Assembly (NCBI GenBank): GCA_018971835.1
Contig: JAGWZW010000021.1
Coordinates: forward strand, 1-46,443
Length of the DNA: 46,443 bases
From: Alphaproteobacteria bacterium
GTDB taxonomy: Bacteria > Pseudomonadota > Alphaproteobacteria > Micropepsales > Micropepsaceae
Direction: 5' to 3'
In this document: positions 1-7,006 of the stretch, piece by piece
How positions within the stretch are numbered: the first letter of the stretch is position 1
How the letters are laid out: the number at the start of each line of letters is the position of its first letter
Position numbers and translations under genes: made by a program
Notes under the pieces: generated by a model
The model's input: the letters and a program-made list of their open reading frames with translations, nothing else
Databases searched by the model: none
What the model was told of the DNA's origin: nothing

Positions 1-246
1 GCCGAGATCAACGCCTTCCAGCCGGATATTGTGGGGCTTTCTGGCTTCCTGACGCTGGCCTTCGACTCGATGAAGGAAACGATCGCGGCCTTCGGTAACG
101 CGGGCATCCGCGACAAGTTCAAGGTGATGATCGGCGGCGGGCAGATCGACGAGACGGTGCGCGCCTATACCGGCGCCGATGCCTTCGGCGTCAACGCGGT
201 GGAAGCCGTCTCGCTCAGCAAGACCTGGATGGGAGTGGCCGCGTGA
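1..246 (+). CDS. Corrinoid (cobalamin-binding) methyl-carrier protein, C-terminal part
   Basis: The reading frame is open from the first base and ends at a TGA at 244-246, so only the last 81 residues are visible. The segment has the alternating strand/helix pattern of a B12-binding Rossmann domain: DIVGLSGFLT, then FKVMIGGGQID, then GADAFGVNAVEAV. These match the second half of the MtaC/MtbC/MetH-type cobalamin domain. The cobalt-ligating DxHxxG motif would lie upstream, outside the window. In corrinoid methyltransferase systems this small protein carries the methyl group on cobalt between two methyltransferases. The next gene starts inside its stop codon (TGATG) and encodes a UroD-fold methyltransferase, which supports the assignment. 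Substrate cannot be read from this fragment. Confidence 0.85.
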   Translation, partial: AEINAFQPDIVGLSGFLTLAFDSMKETIAAFGNAGIRDKFKVMIGGGQIDETVRAYTGADAFGVNAVEAVSLSKTWMGVAA

Positions 247-1547
247 TGGCGGAAGAGCAGGCGAAGGGCTTCCTGCCGCTGGCGCTGCAGCCCGACGAAG
301 GCTCGGCGGCCAAGCCGGCCTTCGATGCGCGCTGGAAGCGGCTGATGGACTGCGTCGAAGGCCGCATGCCCGACCGGCTTCCGGTGGCGCTGTATGCGAC
401 CTTCTGGCTGGCGAAATACGGCGGGATCAGCTGCAAGGAGCTGATGTACAATCACGAAAAGACCAAAGAGCTGGCGGAGCGCGCCACGCTGGAACTCGAT
501 CCGGACATCACAACCGGCGGCATGGTGGCGGCCTGCATCTACGGTCCTTCGCTGGACGCGATGGACTTCAAGCAGCTGCAATGGCCGGGCCACGGTATCG
601 GCGACAACCAGCCCTATCAGTATCTCGACCGCGAATACATGCTGGGCGACGAGTATGATGAGTTCCTCTTCGATCCCACCGCGTTCTATCTGCGCAAATA
701 CCTGCCGCGCATCGGCGGCGTGTTCGAGGGCCTTCAGGAGATGCCCTATATGCCGGGCATGCACTATTTTCGGCTGATCGCGGGACTGCGCGGCTTTGCC
801 AATCCGAAAGTGCGCCAGGCGTTCGAGAACCTGTTCAAGGTGGCCGAGGAAGTGGATCGCATGGCCGGCCATAACGCGGAATTCGCCCAACGTATCACGG
901 CGCTCGGCTATCCGCGGGACGTCGGCGGCAACACCGTCTCGCCCTATGATTTCGTGGCGGATTATTTCCGCGGTGCGCGCGGCATGATGACCGACCTGTT
1001 CCGCAAGAAAGACAAGCTGCTGGCGCTGCTCGACAAGGCCCGCATCTTCCTGACCAAGCTGACCATCGACAATGCCAGGGCGGCCGGCCATCCCATCGTG
1101 ATGATTCCGATTCACTGGGCGCCGGATGCCTTCATGTCCGACAAGCAGTTCAAGGAATTCTACTGGCCGCCGTTCCGCCAGATGCTGCTAGACATGATCG
1201 ACGCCGGCATCGTGCCCATGCCGCTGTGGGAAGCCGATTGCACCAAGCGGCTGGAGATCATCGCCGATATTCCGAAGAACAAGGCGATCTACTGGTTCGA
1301 GCGCACGGACATGGTCAAGGCCTTTGAGGTTCTGGGCGATACGGTGTGCCTGCGCGGCAACCTCTCGCCCTCGATGCTGACCACCGGCACGCCGGACGAC
1401 GTCGACAAGGCGGTGCGTCATCTGGTCGAGAATGTCTTCAACAAGGGCGGGCGCCTGCTGCTCGACGCGGCCTTCGGCCTGCCGGACGAGACGCCGGTGG
1501 AGAACGCACGCGCCATGTTCGCGGCGGCGAGGAAATATGCCGGCTGA
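246..1547 (+). CDS. UroD-superfamily methyltransferase (candidate substrate:corrinoid methyltransferase)
   Basis: The 433-residue protein has the uroporphyrinogen decarboxylase fold signature. It opens with a conserved block (MDCVEGRMPDRLPVAL) and ends with the family's GGRLLLDAAFGLPDETP block followed by ENARAM. True HemE is about 350 residues and unlinked to corrinoid genes. The UroD superfamily also includes methyltransferases working with corrinoid proteins (MtaA/MtbA, the CmuA N-domain). Its place directly after a corrinoid protein and before a reactivase makes it the likely enzyme that moves a methyl group from a donor to cobalt. The Cys usually found in the C-terminal block (G-C-G-x-P in MtaA/MtbA-like proteins) is replaced, since the sequence reads AAFGLP. 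The classic HxC...C zinc site therefore looks incomplete. I use the ATG at 246 (TGATG overlap); a GTG at 243 is also possible. The methyl donor is unknown; methoxylated aromatics are inferred from the neighbourhood. Confidence 0.8.
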   Translation: MAEEQAKGFLPLALQPDEGSAAKPAFDARWKRLMDCVEGRMPDRLPVALYATFWLAKYGGISCKELMYNHEKTKELAERATLELDPDITTGGMVAACIYGPSLDAMDFKQLQWPGHGIGDNQPYQYLDREYMLGDEYDEFLFDPTAFYLRKYLPRIGGVFEGLQEMPYMPGMHYFRLIAGLRGFANPKVRQAFENLFKVAEEVDRMAGHNAEFAQRITALGYPRDVGGNTVSPYDFVADYFRGARGMMTDLFRKKDKLLALLDKARIFLTKLTIDNARAAGHPIVMIPIHWAPDAFMSDKQFKEFYWPPFRQMLLDMIDAGIVPMPLWEADCTKRLEIIADIPKNKAIYWFERTDMVKAFEVLGDTVCLRGNLSPSMLTTGTPDDVDKAVRHLVENVFNKGGRLLLDAAFGLPDETPVENARAMFAAARKYAG

Positions 1548-2226
1548 AGTCTCCCAGTTCGATGCGCTGAAGGCCGTGACGCGAACGCCGCAAGTGAGCT
1601 TGCGTTCGCCCACGGCGGTGAAGCTGCGCGAGCGCGCACAGGGCCTCGTGCGCGAGGAAGGGCTGGGCGAAAGCCGCTACGCTCTGCGCATCGTTCCGCT
1701 GGAGAAGGAAGACGACGGCTATCTGACGCTGGAGGGCGAGACGGTGTTCGCCCCTTGGCTGGTGCCGGCCAGCGGCCGGCTCACCGCGCTGGGCGTCGGG
1801 TTGGTCACCCTGGGGCCGGCGCTGGAAGCGCGCGTGCGCGCGTTGTTTGCGGAGAAGCAGGCGGCGCTGGCGCTGGCGCTCGATCAGTTCGCGGGAGAGC
1901 TTTTGTTCGCCACCGGAGCGCGGCTGGAAGTGCGGCTGCGCATGCTGGCCAAGCGCCAGGGCCTCAGCCTGTCGGGCGAACTGCATCCGGGCGATCCGGG
2001 GCTGGCGCTGGAGGCGCAGCAGAACCTGATGCGCTGGATGGCGCCCGATACGCTGGAGATTTCGCTGCACAACGGCCATCTGCTCAATCCGCTCAAGTCT
2101 GGCAGCGTGATCTTCGGCATCGGCGAAAATCTGCCGGCGGCGACGTGGTCGCGCTGCGATCTGTGCCCGTCGCGCGCCAAATGCGCCAAGGCCGAGCGGC
2201 GCCACGAGGCGGGAGTGCCGGCATGA
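1537..2226 (+). CDS. Stand-alone MetH activation-domain-like protein
   Basis: The 229-residue protein overlaps the upstream methyltransferase by 11 bp; the ATG at 1537 follows a GAGGAA ribosome site. Near the C-terminus, LLNPLKSGSVIFGIG resembles the P-x-K-S-x-S-x-x-x-GIG segment of the vitamin B12-dependent methionine synthase activation (AdoMet-binding) domain. It then ends with a cysteine cluster, C207-x2-C210-x5-C216, as in many stand-alone versions of that domain. In MetH this domain reductively remethylates inactive cob(II)alamin using AdoMet. A separate copy between a corrinoid methyltransferase and an iron-sulfur reactivase suggests a role in keeping the corrinoid active, or in docking the corrinoid protein to the reactivase. 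The AdoMet-binding residues are not obvious by eye, so the biochemical role is inferred. The cysteines may bind a metal or cluster. Confidence 0.68.
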   Translation: MPAEVSQFDALKAVTRTPQVSLRSPTAVKLRERAQGLVREEGLGESRYALRIVPLEKEDDGYLTLEGETVFAPWLVPASGRLTALGVGLVTLGPALEARVRALFAEKQAALALALDQFAGELLFATGARLEVRLRMLAKRQGLSLSGELHPGDPGLALEAQQNLMRWMAPDTLEISLHNGHLLNPLKSGSVIFGIGENLPAATWSRCDLCPSRAKCAKAERRHEAGVPA

Positions 2227-3956
2227 GTTCGGCGGTCTATTTCAGCGATGTGGACCGCACGGTTCAGGCGCGCGACGGCGAGACGATTTATGAAACCGCG
2301 CGGCGCGGCGCGGTGCGCATCGTCGGCGCCTGCGGCGGGCGCGGCACCTGCGGCAGCTGCATGGTGCGCGTGAACGGCAGCCGGAAATGGGAACGCGCCT
2401 GCCAGCTCAAGGCGGACGGCGAGGTGTCGGTGAAGATCGCACCGCGTTCGCTGGCGCGCGTGGTGCGGGCAGAAGCCGAAGGCGGCCACGAAGTACTGTT
2501 GCTCGACAGCGCCATCGAAACCCGCCAGATCGCGCCCACGGCGCCCAGCCTTTCCAATCCCGTCGCCGATGACGACAACGCCGCAGCAGGCCTCACCATG
2601 ATGCCGGAAGCGGCGCGGGCGCTGAGCGAGACGCTGCGCGCTTGCGGCTGGCAGGCGGAACTGCGCCTTCGCGATGGCCAGTTGATCGACGCGGTGGAAC
2701 CGGGCCGCCCGCTGCTGGCGCTGGCGGTGGACCTGGGCACCACCAATGTGGCGGGTTTCCTAATCGACCTGCGCACGGGCGAGCGCGTCAGCGGCGTCGG
2801 CATCGAGAATCCGCAAGTGGGATGGGGCGCGGACGTGATCGCGCGCATCAACGCCGCGGTGAAGGACCGGCAGGCCGAGGCGGACCTGACCGCCACCATC
2901 CGCACCGCACTGGCGGCGCTGGCGCATGATCTGGCGCTCGCCATCGGCGCACGCGCGCGCGATATCGTGGATGTGGCGATCTGCGGCAACACCGCGATGC
3001 ACCACCTGCTGCTGGGCCTTCCGGTCTATCAGCTCGGCAAGGCGCCGTTCGTGGCCAGTGTACGCGATGCGATGACGCTGCCGGCCGCGGCGCTGGGGCT
3101 TGGCGTCTCGCCGGGGGCAGACGTGCATGTGGCAGCCAATATTGGCGGCTTCGTCGGCGGCGATCATGTCACGGCGCTCTTGGCCACGCGCGAGCGCTGG
3201 CTGGGCGATGGCGTCAGCCTGGTGATGGACATCGGCACCAACACCGAAATCTCGGTGATCCAGAACGGCAGGATCCTCTCGGCGTCCTCGCCCTCCGGCC
3301 CCGCGCTCGAAGGCGGCAACATCAGCAGCGGCATGCGCGCGGCTGAAGGCGCCATAGAACGGGTCTGGCTCGAGGATGGCCGCCTCGCCATCGCCACCAT
3401 TGCGGAGAAGGAGCCCATCGGGCTGTGCGGCTCGGGCGTGCTGGACATGCTGGCGGCGGTGCATCAGGCCGGGATCATCCAGTCCGGCGGGCGCATACAA
3501 GCTGGCCACGCCGACGTGGTGACCGAAGGTGGCAAGTCGCTGATCCGCCTGGCGGATGAGGTGCTGGTGAACCAGCAGGACATCCGTGCCATCCAACTCG
3601 CCAAATCCGCCATTCGCACGGCCACGCAGATGCTGCTGGCCGAAGCAGGGCTGCAGGAAGCCGATGTGGACCGCTTCCTCATCGCCGGGGCCTTCGGTGC
3701 CTATATCTCGGTGGCAAGCGGCATCGCCACGGGCCTCTTCCCCGATCTGCCGCGCGAACGCTTCGAGCAACTGGGCAATGCGGCTGGCCTCGGCATCCGC
3801 CAGATGGCGGCCAGCCGCAGCGCGCGCATGCTGGCGCGGAAGATCGCCGCCGAGGCGCGCTATATCGAGCTGAGCGCGCGGCCCGGTTTCCAGCAGGCCT
3901 TTCTGGCCAACCTTGCCATTCCCGAAACGAATCCGCTTGTCAGGAGAGCATCATGA
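2223..3956 (+). CDS. Reductive activator of corrinoid enzymes (2Fe-2S + DUF4445/ASKHA)
   Basis: The 577-residue protein starts with a plant-type [2Fe-2S] ferredoxin domain. Cys37, Cys43 and Cys46 lie in a CGGRGTCGSC context, with a fourth at Cys60. After a linker comes a large ASKHA-type ATP-binding domain, with phosphate-loop-like motifs LAVDLGTTNVAG and LVMDIGTNTEIS and a late GAFGAYIS segment. This is the architecture of the RACE/RamA-like proteins that use ATP to reduce accidentally oxidised cob(II)alamin back to cob(I)alamin in corrinoid methyltransferase systems. It overlaps the previous gene by ATGA (2223-2226) and the next gene by ATGA. An active Co(I) cycle therefore seems to be needed by the operon. 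The electron donor is not visible. RamA itself has a 4Fe-4S domain, so this is the DUF4445 bacterial type. Confidence 0.9.
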   Translation: MSSAVYFSDVDRTVQARDGETIYETARRGAVRIVGACGGRGTCGSCMVRVNGSRKWERACQLKADGEVSVKIAPRSLARVVRAEAEGGHEVLLLDSAIETRQIAPTAPSLSNPVADDDNAAAGLTMMPEAARALSETLRACGWQAELRLRDGQLIDAVEPGRPLLALAVDLGTTNVAGFLIDLRTGERVSGVGIENPQVGWGADVIARINAAVKDRQAEADLTATIRTALAALAHDLALAIGARARDIVDVAICGNTAMHHLLLGLPVYQLGKAPFVASVRDAMTLPAAALGLGVSPGADVHVAANIGGFVGGDHVTALLATRERWLGDGVSLVMDIGTNTEISVIQNGRILSASSPSGPALEGGNISSGMRAAEGAIERVWLEDGRLAIATIAEKEPIGLCGSGVLDMLAAVHQAGIIQSGGRIQAGHADVVTEGGKSLIRLADEVLVNQQDIRAIQLAKSAIRTATQMLLAEAGLQEADVDRFLIAGAFGAYISVASGIATGLFPDLPRERFEQLGNAAGLGIRQMAASRSARMLARKIAAEARYIELSARPGFQQAFLANLAIPETNPLVRRAS

Positions 3957-4879
3957 CACAAACCACTGCCGAAGCTGCGGCCACCACCGCGCCGGAAAAG
4001 TTCCCGAATCTCAAGCTCATCGGTGAACGCATCAACCCCGGCTTCAAGAGCACGCGCGCGCTGTTCGACAATGAAGACCTTGCCGGCATCCAGGCCCTCG
4101 CGGTCAAGCAGGCCGAAGCCGGCGCCGCCTACCTGAACGTCAACATCGGTTCGCGCGCGATGACCGACCCAAACTGGATGGCCGAAGTCATCAAGGCGAT
4201 CCAGCAGGTGACGACACTGCCGCTCAGCTTCGACTTCCCCTCGAAGAAAGTGCAGGAAATCTGCCTGTCCAACTACGATCTTGCCAAAGCGAACGGCGCG
4301 CTGCCGATCGTCAACTCCATCACTGAGCATCCAGATCGTTGGGAGTTGATGGACCTCTACAAGGACCACAAGTTCAAGGTCATCGTCATGGCCTCGGAGC
4401 GCATGGAAGCCGGGCGCTGCGTCGGCAACAAGACTGCCGAGGAAATCTACCAGACGGCCAAGCGCTGCGCAGGGCGGCTGGTGAGCGATTACGGCCTGAC
4501 ACTGGACGATGTGTTCCTCGACATGTCGGTTTCCGCCATCATCGCGGACAAGGAGGGCCTCAACCGCTCCACGATCGAAGCGATCGCTCGCATCGGCGAC
4601 GATACCGAGATGAGGGGCGTGCACATGATGGGCGGGCTGTCCAACATCGGCCAGCAGATGCCGCCCAAGGCCGCGGACGGCTCGGAGCTGAAGCACAATC
4701 TGGAATGCGCCTTCCTGACGCTGACCGTGTCGCACGGCTTCGATTACATCCTGGCCACGCCGTGGAAGAACTATCATCCGTTGCCGGAGGATTCCTACAT
4801 TCTGCAGGTTTACCGGAAGTTTCTGGAGGCCAAAGGCAGCGATGCGCTGCGCGCCGTGAGAAAGTTCTACAAGGCATGA
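3953..4879 (+). CDS. Pterin-binding methyltetrahydrofolate:corrinoid methyltransferase
   Basis: This 308-residue protein belongs to the dihydropteroate-synthase-like pterin-binding TIM-barrel family. It has LIGERINPGFK at the start (the family's GER(I/T)N motif), AGAAYLNVNIGSR (the D/N-V-N pterin site), LPLSFDFPS, and ANGALPIVNSI. Relatives are AcsE/MeTr, MtvA-type proteins and the folate domain of MetH. These transfer a methyl group between the cobalt of a corrinoid protein and N5 of tetrahydrofolate. Linked to the corrinoid protein and UroD-type methyltransferase, the likely direction is methyl-Co(III) to THF, giving 5-methyl-THF. It overlaps both neighbours by ATGA, so translation is coupled through the operon. 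Folate biosynthesis FolP is excluded by context and by the GERIN rather than GILNVTPDSF motif. Confidence 0.88.
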   Translation: MTQTTAEAAATTAPEKFPNLKLIGERINPGFKSTRALFDNEDLAGIQALAVKQAEAGAAYLNVNIGSRAMTDPNWMAEVIKAIQQVTTLPLSFDFPSKKVQEICLSNYDLAKANGALPIVNSITEHPDRWELMDLYKDHKFKVIVMASERMEAGRCVGNKTAEEIYQTAKRCAGRLVSDYGLTLDDVFLDMSVSAIIADKEGLNRSTIEAIARIGDDTEMRGVHMMGGLSNIGQQMPPKAADGSELKHNLECAFLTLTVSHGFDYILATPWKNYHPLPEDSYILQVYRKFLEAKGSDALRAVRKFYKA

Positions 4880-6078
4880 CCAAGTGTAAAGCGTTTGCCG
4901 TCGTCGCGGACGGCTGGTTCGACGGCGAGGTGTTCCATCGCCAGCGGACCAGCCTGCGTATCGCGGGCGGCGTGATCGAGGACATCCAGCCCGGCGATTT
5001 CGGCGTCGAGGCGAAGCAGGCCGATCTGGCTGTCGCCCGCGTGCCGTTCCTGATGCCGGGCCTCGTCGATGCCCATGTGCATTTGTTCCTCGACGGCGGA
5101 CCAACCGATTTGGCTGTGCGCTCGGCGCATCTGAAGAAGGCGCTGGACGAGCTGACTGAAGCCGCGCGGCAAAGCGCCCGCGCCTCGGTGGCGGCAGGCG
5201 TGTCGCTGGTGCGCGATGCCGGCGACAAGCACGGTATCAACAACGCGATCCGTGCCGAGGCGAAAGAGCCCGGCTCCGGCTTGCCGCAGGTGCGCTCTGG
5301 CGGCATCGGCATCCGCGCGCCCAAGCGCTACGGCGCCTTCATGGCCACGGAAGTGGCCGATCAGGACACAATCCGCAAGACCACTGTGCGCCTTGCCCAT
5401 GAGAACGACGAGGTCAAGCTCATCCTCACTGGCATTATCGATTTCGAGGCCGGCGCGGTGACGGACGAGCCGCAATTCAACCTGGACGATGTGCGCCTGG
5501 TGGTCGAAACCGCGCGCGCCGAGGGCCGCAGCGTGTTCGCCCATTGCAGCGGCCTCAAGGGGCTTCAGATCGCCGCGGCGGCAGGCGTGGGCTCGATCGA
5601 GCATGGCTTCTTCATGACGCGCGGAGTTTTGGAAACCATGCTGAAGAACGACGTGGCATGGAGCCCGACCTTCAGCCCCGTGCACGCCCAATGGGCCAAT
5701 CCGGCGCCGATGAACTGGAGCGAACAGACCATCGGCAATCTGGCGCGCATTCTTGACAGCCATGCCGCGCATCTGAAGTTGGCCCATGAGATGGGCGTGA
5801 CGCTGCTGCTGGGCACCGATGCGGGCAGCATGGGCGTGGAGCATGGCAAGGCGATGCTGACCGAGATGCGCTGCTATCTGGATGCCGGGCTGCCGCTGGA
5901 GGCGGTGCTGCGGTCCGCCACGTCGGTGGCGCGGCAGCGCTTCGGCGAGGCGTATGCGCGGCTCGAAAAGGGCGCAGCGTTCGACGCTTTCGGCTATGCA
6001 CGCGATCCCGCAGAGGGTATCGAGGCGCTGGCCCGGCCATTGGCCGGCTGGCTTGGGGGCATCCCCGTATCGTTGTAG
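4876..6078 (+). CDS. Imidazolonepropionase-like amidohydrolase of unknown substrate
   Basis: The 400-residue protein is a metal-dependent amidohydrolase. It has the MPGLVDAHVHL motif (metal ligands His67 and His69), a later FAHCSG histidine, SIEHGF and the LLGTDAGS aspartate. This fits the binuclear or mononuclear cyclic amidohydrolase group that includes imidazolonepropionase and prolidase-like enzymes. It starts in an ATGA overlap with the methyl-THF methyltransferase and is followed by folD, so it is embedded in the C1 operon. No hydrolytic step is needed in the textbook methyl transfer route. It could act on a folate species (for example formyl or methenyl), remove an ester or amide from the methylated substrate, or clear a by-product. 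None of these can be decided from sequence. No signal peptide, so cytoplasmic. Confidence 0.8.
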   Translation: MTKCKAFAVVADGWFDGEVFHRQRTSLRIAGGVIEDIQPGDFGVEAKQADLAVARVPFLMPGLVDAHVHLFLDGGPTDLAVRSAHLKKALDELTEAARQSARASVAAGVSLVRDAGDKHGINNAIRAEAKEPGSGLPQVRSGGIGIRAPKRYGAFMATEVADQDTIRKTTVRLAHENDEVKLILTGIIDFEAGAVTDEPQFNLDDVRLVVETARAEGRSVFAHCSGLKGLQIAAAAGVGSIEHGFFMTRGVLETMLKNDVAWSPTFSPVHAQWANPAPMNWSEQTIGNLARILDSHAAHLKLAHEMGVTLLLGTDAGSMGVEHGKAMLTEMRCYLDAGLPLEAVLRSATSVARQRFGEAYARLEKGAAFDAFGYARDPAEGIEALARPLAGWLGGIPVSL

Positions 6079-6109
6079 AGAGCAGCACGGAAATCTGAGG
6101 AGAGGCGCG

Positions 6110-6994
6110 ATGAGCGCGAAGATCATCGACGGCAAGGCGTTTGCGGCAGGGCTCAAGGGGCGGGTGAGCGAAGAAACCGCGCGCCTGAAAAGGGAACACG
6201 GCCTGGTGCCGGGCCTGGCCACCGTGCTGGTAGGCACGGACCCCGCCAGCGAAGTCTATGTCCGCAACAAGAACAAGACTGCCGAGGCCGTCGGCTTCAA
6301 GTCGGTGAGCCATCATCTGCCGGAAACGGCCAGCGAGGCCGAAGTGCTGGAGATGGTGCGCGCGCTCAACGCGGACCGGGGCGTGCACGGCATCCTGGTG
6401 CAAATGCCGCTGCCCAAGCAGGTGCGCGAGGCCGCGGTGCTCGACACCCTCGATCCGGCCAAGGATGTGGACGCGCTGACGCCGACCAATGCAGGCCTGT
6501 TGCTCAGCGGCCGGGCCAAGCTCGTCTCCTGCACGCCGATGGGCGTGATGATGCTCCTGAAGGAATATGTGGGCGACATCGCGGGAATGGACGCGCTGGT
6601 GATCGGCCGCTCGCTGCTGTTCGGCAAGCCGGCGGCGCAGCTGCTGCTGGCGGCCAACGCCACGGTGACGATGGCCCATTCCAAAACGCGCGATCTGCCG
6701 GCGGTGGCGCGGCGGGCGGATATCCTGGTGGCCGCCATCGGCCGACCGGAATACGTCAAGGGCGACTGGGTGAAACCCGGCGCCACGGTGATCGACGTCG
6801 GCATCAACCGCGTCGATACGCCGGATGGCAAATACAAGATCGTAGGCGACGTCGCCTATGACGAGGTGGCCAAGGTGGCCGGCGCGATCACGCCGGTGCC
6901 CGGCGGCGTCGGCGCCATGACCATCGTCTGCCTGATGCGCAACACCCTGATCGCCGCCTGCGAGCAGACCGGCGTGGCGATCCCGGCGATCTGA
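6110..6994 (+). CDS. folD: Bifunctional methylene-THF dehydrogenase / methenyl-THF cyclohydrolase
   Basis: This 294-residue protein is FolD. Tyr50 and Lys54 sit in SEVYVRNKNK at the positions of the catalytic pair in E. coli FolD. Next comes GILVQMPLP, the CTPMGVM substrate loop, VIGRSLLFGKP for NADP binding and TPVPGGVGAMT near the end. The enzyme converts 5,10-methylene-THF to 10-formyl-THF with NADP. The signature PGGVGPMT carries Ala269 instead of the usual proline. A GAGGAGAGG ribosome site precedes the ATG at 6110, 31 bp after the amidohydrolase. It is probably the last gene of the operon and would oxidise C1 units released by demethylation. No metF (methylene-THF reductase), which is needed to link methyl-THF to methylene-THF, is in the window; it may lie upstream or elsewhere. 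Confidence 0.93.
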   Translation: MSAKIIDGKAFAAGLKGRVSEETARLKREHGLVPGLATVLVGTDPASEVYVRNKNKTAEAVGFKSVSHHLPETASEAEVLEMVRALNADRGVHGILVQMPLPKQVREAAVLDTLDPAKDVDALTPTNAGLLLSGRAKLVSCTPMGVMMLLKEYVGDIAGMDALVIGRSLLFGKPAAQLLLAANATVTMAHSKTRDLPAVARRADILVAAIGRPEYVKGDWVKPGATVIDVGINRVDTPDGKYKIVGDVAYDEVAKVAGAITPVPGGVGAMTIVCLMRNTLIAACEQTGVAIPAI

Positions 6995-7006
6995 AGGCGG
7001 CCCGGT

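Noticed and set aside
165-1115. Long minus-strand frame opposite the UroD-fold methyltransferase gene
   Set aside because: It is a high-GC shadow of the plus-strand gene; its peptide is His/Arg/Gln-rich without family motifs, and the plus-strand protein is clearly conserved.
246-1547. HemE (uroporphyrinogen decarboxylase) of heme synthesis
   Set aside because: Protein is longer than HemE and is sandwiched between a corrinoid protein and corrinoid reactivation genes, so the methyltransferase branch of the superfamily fits better.
3953-4879. Dihydropteroate synthase FolP
   Set aside because: The N-terminal motif is GERIN rather than the FolP signature and the gene is coupled to corrinoid methyltransferase genes.
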